Shown here: positions 61,544-64,000 of the stretch, piece after piece
How positions within the stretch are numbered: the first letter of the stretch is position 1
How the letters are laid out: each line of letters opens with the position of its first letter
Made by a program: the position numbers and the translations under genes
The notes under the pieces: model-generated
Told to the model about the DNA's origin: nothing
The model's input: the letters and a program-made list of their open reading frames with translations, nothing else
The model's database searches: none
Source: JAKAXS01 sp965279065
Lineage (GTDB): Bacteria; Pseudomonadota; Alphaproteobacteria; Rhizobiales; Hyphomicrobiaceae
Direction of reading: 5' to 3'
DNA: 64,000 nt
Assembly: GCA_965279065.1 (NCBI GenBank)
Contig: OZ257134.1
Location: 2,294,001-2,358,000, forward strand

Positions 61544-64000
61544 CTAACCCTCAATCCGCTTCAGCGCCGCCTTTAGCTTTGCAATACGTTCTGTCGCGTC
61601 CGCCACGCGCTCGCGATTGAGCGCCACGACATGCTCGGGCGACTTGGCCAGGTTGGCCTCGTTGCCAAGCCAAGCTTCGCACTTCGTCTTGTCGGCTTCC
61701 GTCTTGTCGATCTCTTTGGAGAGCCGCTTGCGCTCCGCGCCCATGTCGATGACGCCCTCCAGAGGCAAGGCTATCGTCACGTCACCGATCACGATCAATG
61801 CTGAACCCTTGGGCGTCTGCTCCGCAAAGGTTATGCTCTCCAGGCGCGCCAGCCGGGAGATGGTGTCCTCATGCTCGCGCGCACGCTCGCGCACTATCGG
61901 CGTCGCGCCCGTTACGATCAGCGGGATTTTCGCCCCTGCCGGCACGTTCATTTCCGTGCGCACTGATCGCACGTCGGAAATCACACGCTGCACCCAGCCA
62001 ATCTCCTCGTCCGCCGCGGCACTCTGCAATCCTTTCGGTACCGGCCATTGGCTGAGCGCGAGAATGCTCTCGCGCTTCACCCCGTGCTCCACCATATGCG
62101 CCCACAGCTCTTCCGTAATGAACGGCATGAACGGATGCAGCAGCTTCAGGATCTGGTCCAGCACCCACGCCACGCACGCGCGCGTTTCCTGTTTGGCCTG
62201 CTCGTCGTCGCCCGCCAGGATCGGCTTGATCAGCTCCAGATACCAGTCACAGAAGTCGCCCCAGACGAATTCATAGGCCGCGCCCGCCGCATCGTTGAAC
62301 TTGTAGGTTTCCAGTCCCGCAGTCACGGCAGCCACGGCCCGCTCCGTCTCACCGACGATCCAGCGGTTCAGCGTCGCCGTCACCTTGTTGGGGTCGAAGC
62401 CGCGCTGGCGCACGCATTCGTTCATTTCCGCGAAGCGCGAAGCATTCCACAGCTTGGTCGCGAAGTTGCGATAGCCTTCGACGCGCTGCGGCGCCAGCTT
62501 GATGTCGCGGCCCTGGGCTGCCATCGCCGCCAGCGTGAAGCGCAGCGCATCCGCGCCGTACTTGTCGACGATTTCCAGGGGGTCCATCACGTTCCCCTTC
62601 GACTTCGACATCTTCTGCCCCTTCTCGTCGCGCACGAGGGCATGGATGTAGATGTCGTGGAACGGTACCTCTTTCATGAAATGCATGCCCATCATCATCA
62701 TCCGGGCCACCCAGAAGAAGATGATGTCGAACCCGGTGACGAGCACGCTCGTCGGATAGTACCGCTTCAACTCCGGCGTCTTGTCCGGCCATCCCATCGT
62801 CGAGAACGGCCACAACGCCGACGAGAACCACGTGTCCAGCACGTCCTCGTCACGTGTAAGGGTGATGTCCTTCTTGTGCCTCGCCTTGGCCAGAAGCTTG
62901 GCTTCCTCCTCGTCGTGCGCGACGAAGATCTCGCCGTCCGGCCCGTACCACGCCGGGATCTGGTGCCCCCACCACAGCTGGCGCGAGATGCACCACGGCT
63001 GGATGTTGCGCATCCATTCGAAGTACGTCTTCTCCCAGTTCTTCGGCACGAACTGCGCCTTGCCGCTTTCGATCGCGGCGATCGCCGGCTTCGCCAGCGT
63101 CTCGGCATCGACGTACCACTGATCCGTCAGCCACGGCTCGATCACGACGCCCGAGCGGTCGCCGTGCGGCACGGTGTGCGTCGTCGGCTCGATCTTCTCC
63201 AGAAGCCCGAGCGCGTTGAAATCCGCCACGACGCGCCGGCGCGCTTCGAAGCGATCCATCCCCTGATAGACCGGCGGCGCGTTCTCGTTGACCTTACCGA
63301 ACGCATCGAGGATGTTGATCTTTTCCAGATCGTGTCGCTTGCCGACTTCGAAGTCGTTGAAGTCGTGCGCCGGCGTGATCTTCACCGCGCCCGTGCCCTT
63401 CTCCGGATCCGAATATTCGTCCGCCACGATCGGGATCACGCGGCCGACCAGCGGCAGCGTCACAGTCGCCTGGGCCGCGAGCAGCGCCGCGTAGCGCGCG
63501 TCCTCCGGATGCACCGCCACGCCACTGTCACCCAGCATCGTCTCCGGCCGCGTCGTCGCGACCACGATGTAGTCGCGGTCGTAACCGGGAACCTTCGCGG
63601 TCAGCGGATAGCGGAAGTAATACATGTGCCCGCTGGGATCCTTGGCCAGCACCTTGCCAAGAGCCGCCTCGTCGAACGGCTTGTCCGCATCGCCCGACAC
63701 CCACGCGAACGAGCCGCGCTTCTCCGGCTGCAGCACTTCCAAGTCCGAGATCGCCGTCTGGAACTTCGGGTCCCAGTTGACGAGCCGCTTGTCCTTGTAG
63801 ATCAGCCCAGCGCGGTGCAGCTCCACGAACACCTTCACGACGGCCTTCGACAGGCCCTCGTCCATCGTGAAGCGCTCGCGCGACCAGTCGCACGACGCCC
63901 CAAGGCGCTTCAACTGGTTGACGATCGTCCCGCCGCTCTCTTCTTTCCACTTCCAGACCTCGCGCACGAACGCTTCGCGTCCTATCGTGCGCCGGTCGGT
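61544..64000 (-). CDS. valS: Valyl-tRNA synthetase, C-terminal part, runs off window
   Basis: Class I synthetase that charges tRNA-Val. The visible 818 codons (to the window edge, in frame up to 64000, TDRRTIGREAFVREVWKWKEE) cover the editing domain (VVATTRPETMLGDSGVAV), the KMSKS loop (DEKGQKMSKSKGNVMDP), the anticodon-binding domain and the C-terminal coiled-coil arm (ERKRLSKEIDKTEADK). The HIGH motif lies beyond the window. It converges on the TM-NUDIX gene, with 81 bases between stops. Confidence 0.96.
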   Translation of the reverse strand, partial: TDRRTIGREAFVREVWKWKEESGGTIVNQLKRLGASCDWSRERFTMDEGLSKAVVKVFVELHRAGLIYKDKRLVNWDPKFQTAISDLEVLQPEKRGSFAWVSGDADKPFDEAALGKVLAKDPSGHMYYFRYPLTAKVPGYDRDYIVVATTRPETMLGDSGVAVHPEDARYAALLAAQATVTLPLVGRVIPIVADEYSDPEKGTGAVKITPAHDFNDFEVGKRHDLEKINILDAFGKVNENAPPVYQGMDRFEARRRVVADFNALGLLEKIEPTTHTVPHGDRSGVVIEPWLTDQWYVDAETLAKPAIAAIESGKAQFVPKNWEKTYFEWMRNIQPWCISRQLWWGHQIPAWYGPDGEIFVAHDEEEAKLLAKARHKKDITLTRDEDVLDTWFSSALWPFSTMGWPDKTPELKRYYPTSVLVTGFDIIFFWVARMMMMGMHFMKEVPFHDIYIHALVRDEKGQKMSKSKGNVMDPLEIVDKYGADALRFTLAAMAAQGRDIKLAPQRVEGYRNFATKLWNASRFAEMNECVRQRGFDPNKVTATLNRWIVGETERAVAAVTAGLETYKFNDAAGAAYEFVWGDFCDWYLELIKPILAGDDEQAKQETRACVAWVLDQILKLLHPFMPFITEELWAHMVEHGVKRESILALSQWPVPKGLQSAAADEEIGWVQRVISDVRSVRTEMNVPAGAKIPLIVTGATPIVRERAREHEDTISRLARLESITFAEQTPKGSALIVIGDVTIALPLEGVIDMGAERKRLSKEIDKTEADKTKCEAWLGNEANLAKSPEHVVALNRERVADATERIAKLKAALKRIEG

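Overview
The window looks like a chromosomal core segment of an alphaproteobacterium of the order Hyphomicrobiales; a Hyphomicrobium-like methylotroph is possible but is an inference from gene content alone. The DNA is GC-rich (my impression is low to mid 60s percent) and densely coded. It carries a mitochondrial-type respiratory assembly factor set (UQCC1-, NDUFAF3- and NDUFAF6-like proteins), a eukaryote-type glutamine synthetase II with the rhizobial DUF2735 gene beside it, and a candidate CtrA box. No prophage, insertion sequence, integrase, tRNA, rRNA or CRISPR array was seen.

Left part (1-12300): the tail of a chemotaxis receptor; fabH, plsX, a DUF177 protein and a cytochrome bc1 assembly chaperone on the minus strand; bamE divergent from them; a SnoaL-like protein; a K+-independent proton-pumping pyrophosphatase with a clear terminator; several small exported proteins; a DUF937 protein; a RidA protein; and a translationally coupled DUF2157/GDYXXLXY membrane pair.

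Middle part (12300-31100): cydAB of the short-Q-loop (CIO-like) type, a haloacetate-dehalogenase-like hydrolase, a GntP permease, trmFO, glutaminase, a nitrogen island (DUF2735 gene, glnII with a possible N-terminal extension, a small J-domain-like protein), a GNAT enzyme, a polyprenyl sugar-phosphate transferase, an Omp25-like barrel, a PanE-like reductase with an oxalate-CoA-ligase-like enzyme, and a large proline-rich SGNH hydrolase.

Right-centre (31100-51500) is almost entirely minus-strand housekeeping: NDUFAF6-like, NDUFAF3-like, secF, secD, yajC; then (after a plus-strand DUF815 ATPase) a long run in transcription order dgt, argS, a SPOR protein, nagZ, scpA, scpB, an orphan ABC ATPase, tatABC, serS, surE and a DipM-like LysM/LytM lipoprotein. 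This block couples translation, chromosome segregation, cell-wall remodelling, septation and protein export.

Right end (51500-64000): erpA, xth, a small ORF plus a cysteine-tailed MarR regulator behind a perfect dyad, ilvD with an overlapping Sel1-like gene, a DUF898/M48/DUF2939 envelope cluster, and then a gene of visibly lower GC encoding a two-helix membrane protein with a divergent NUDIX domain (like the TM-NUDIX/Cap16 effectors of CBASS) that starts at an 11-G homopolymer. valS runs off the right edge. The TM-NUDIX gene is the only clear accessory candidate in the window and the most interesting one.
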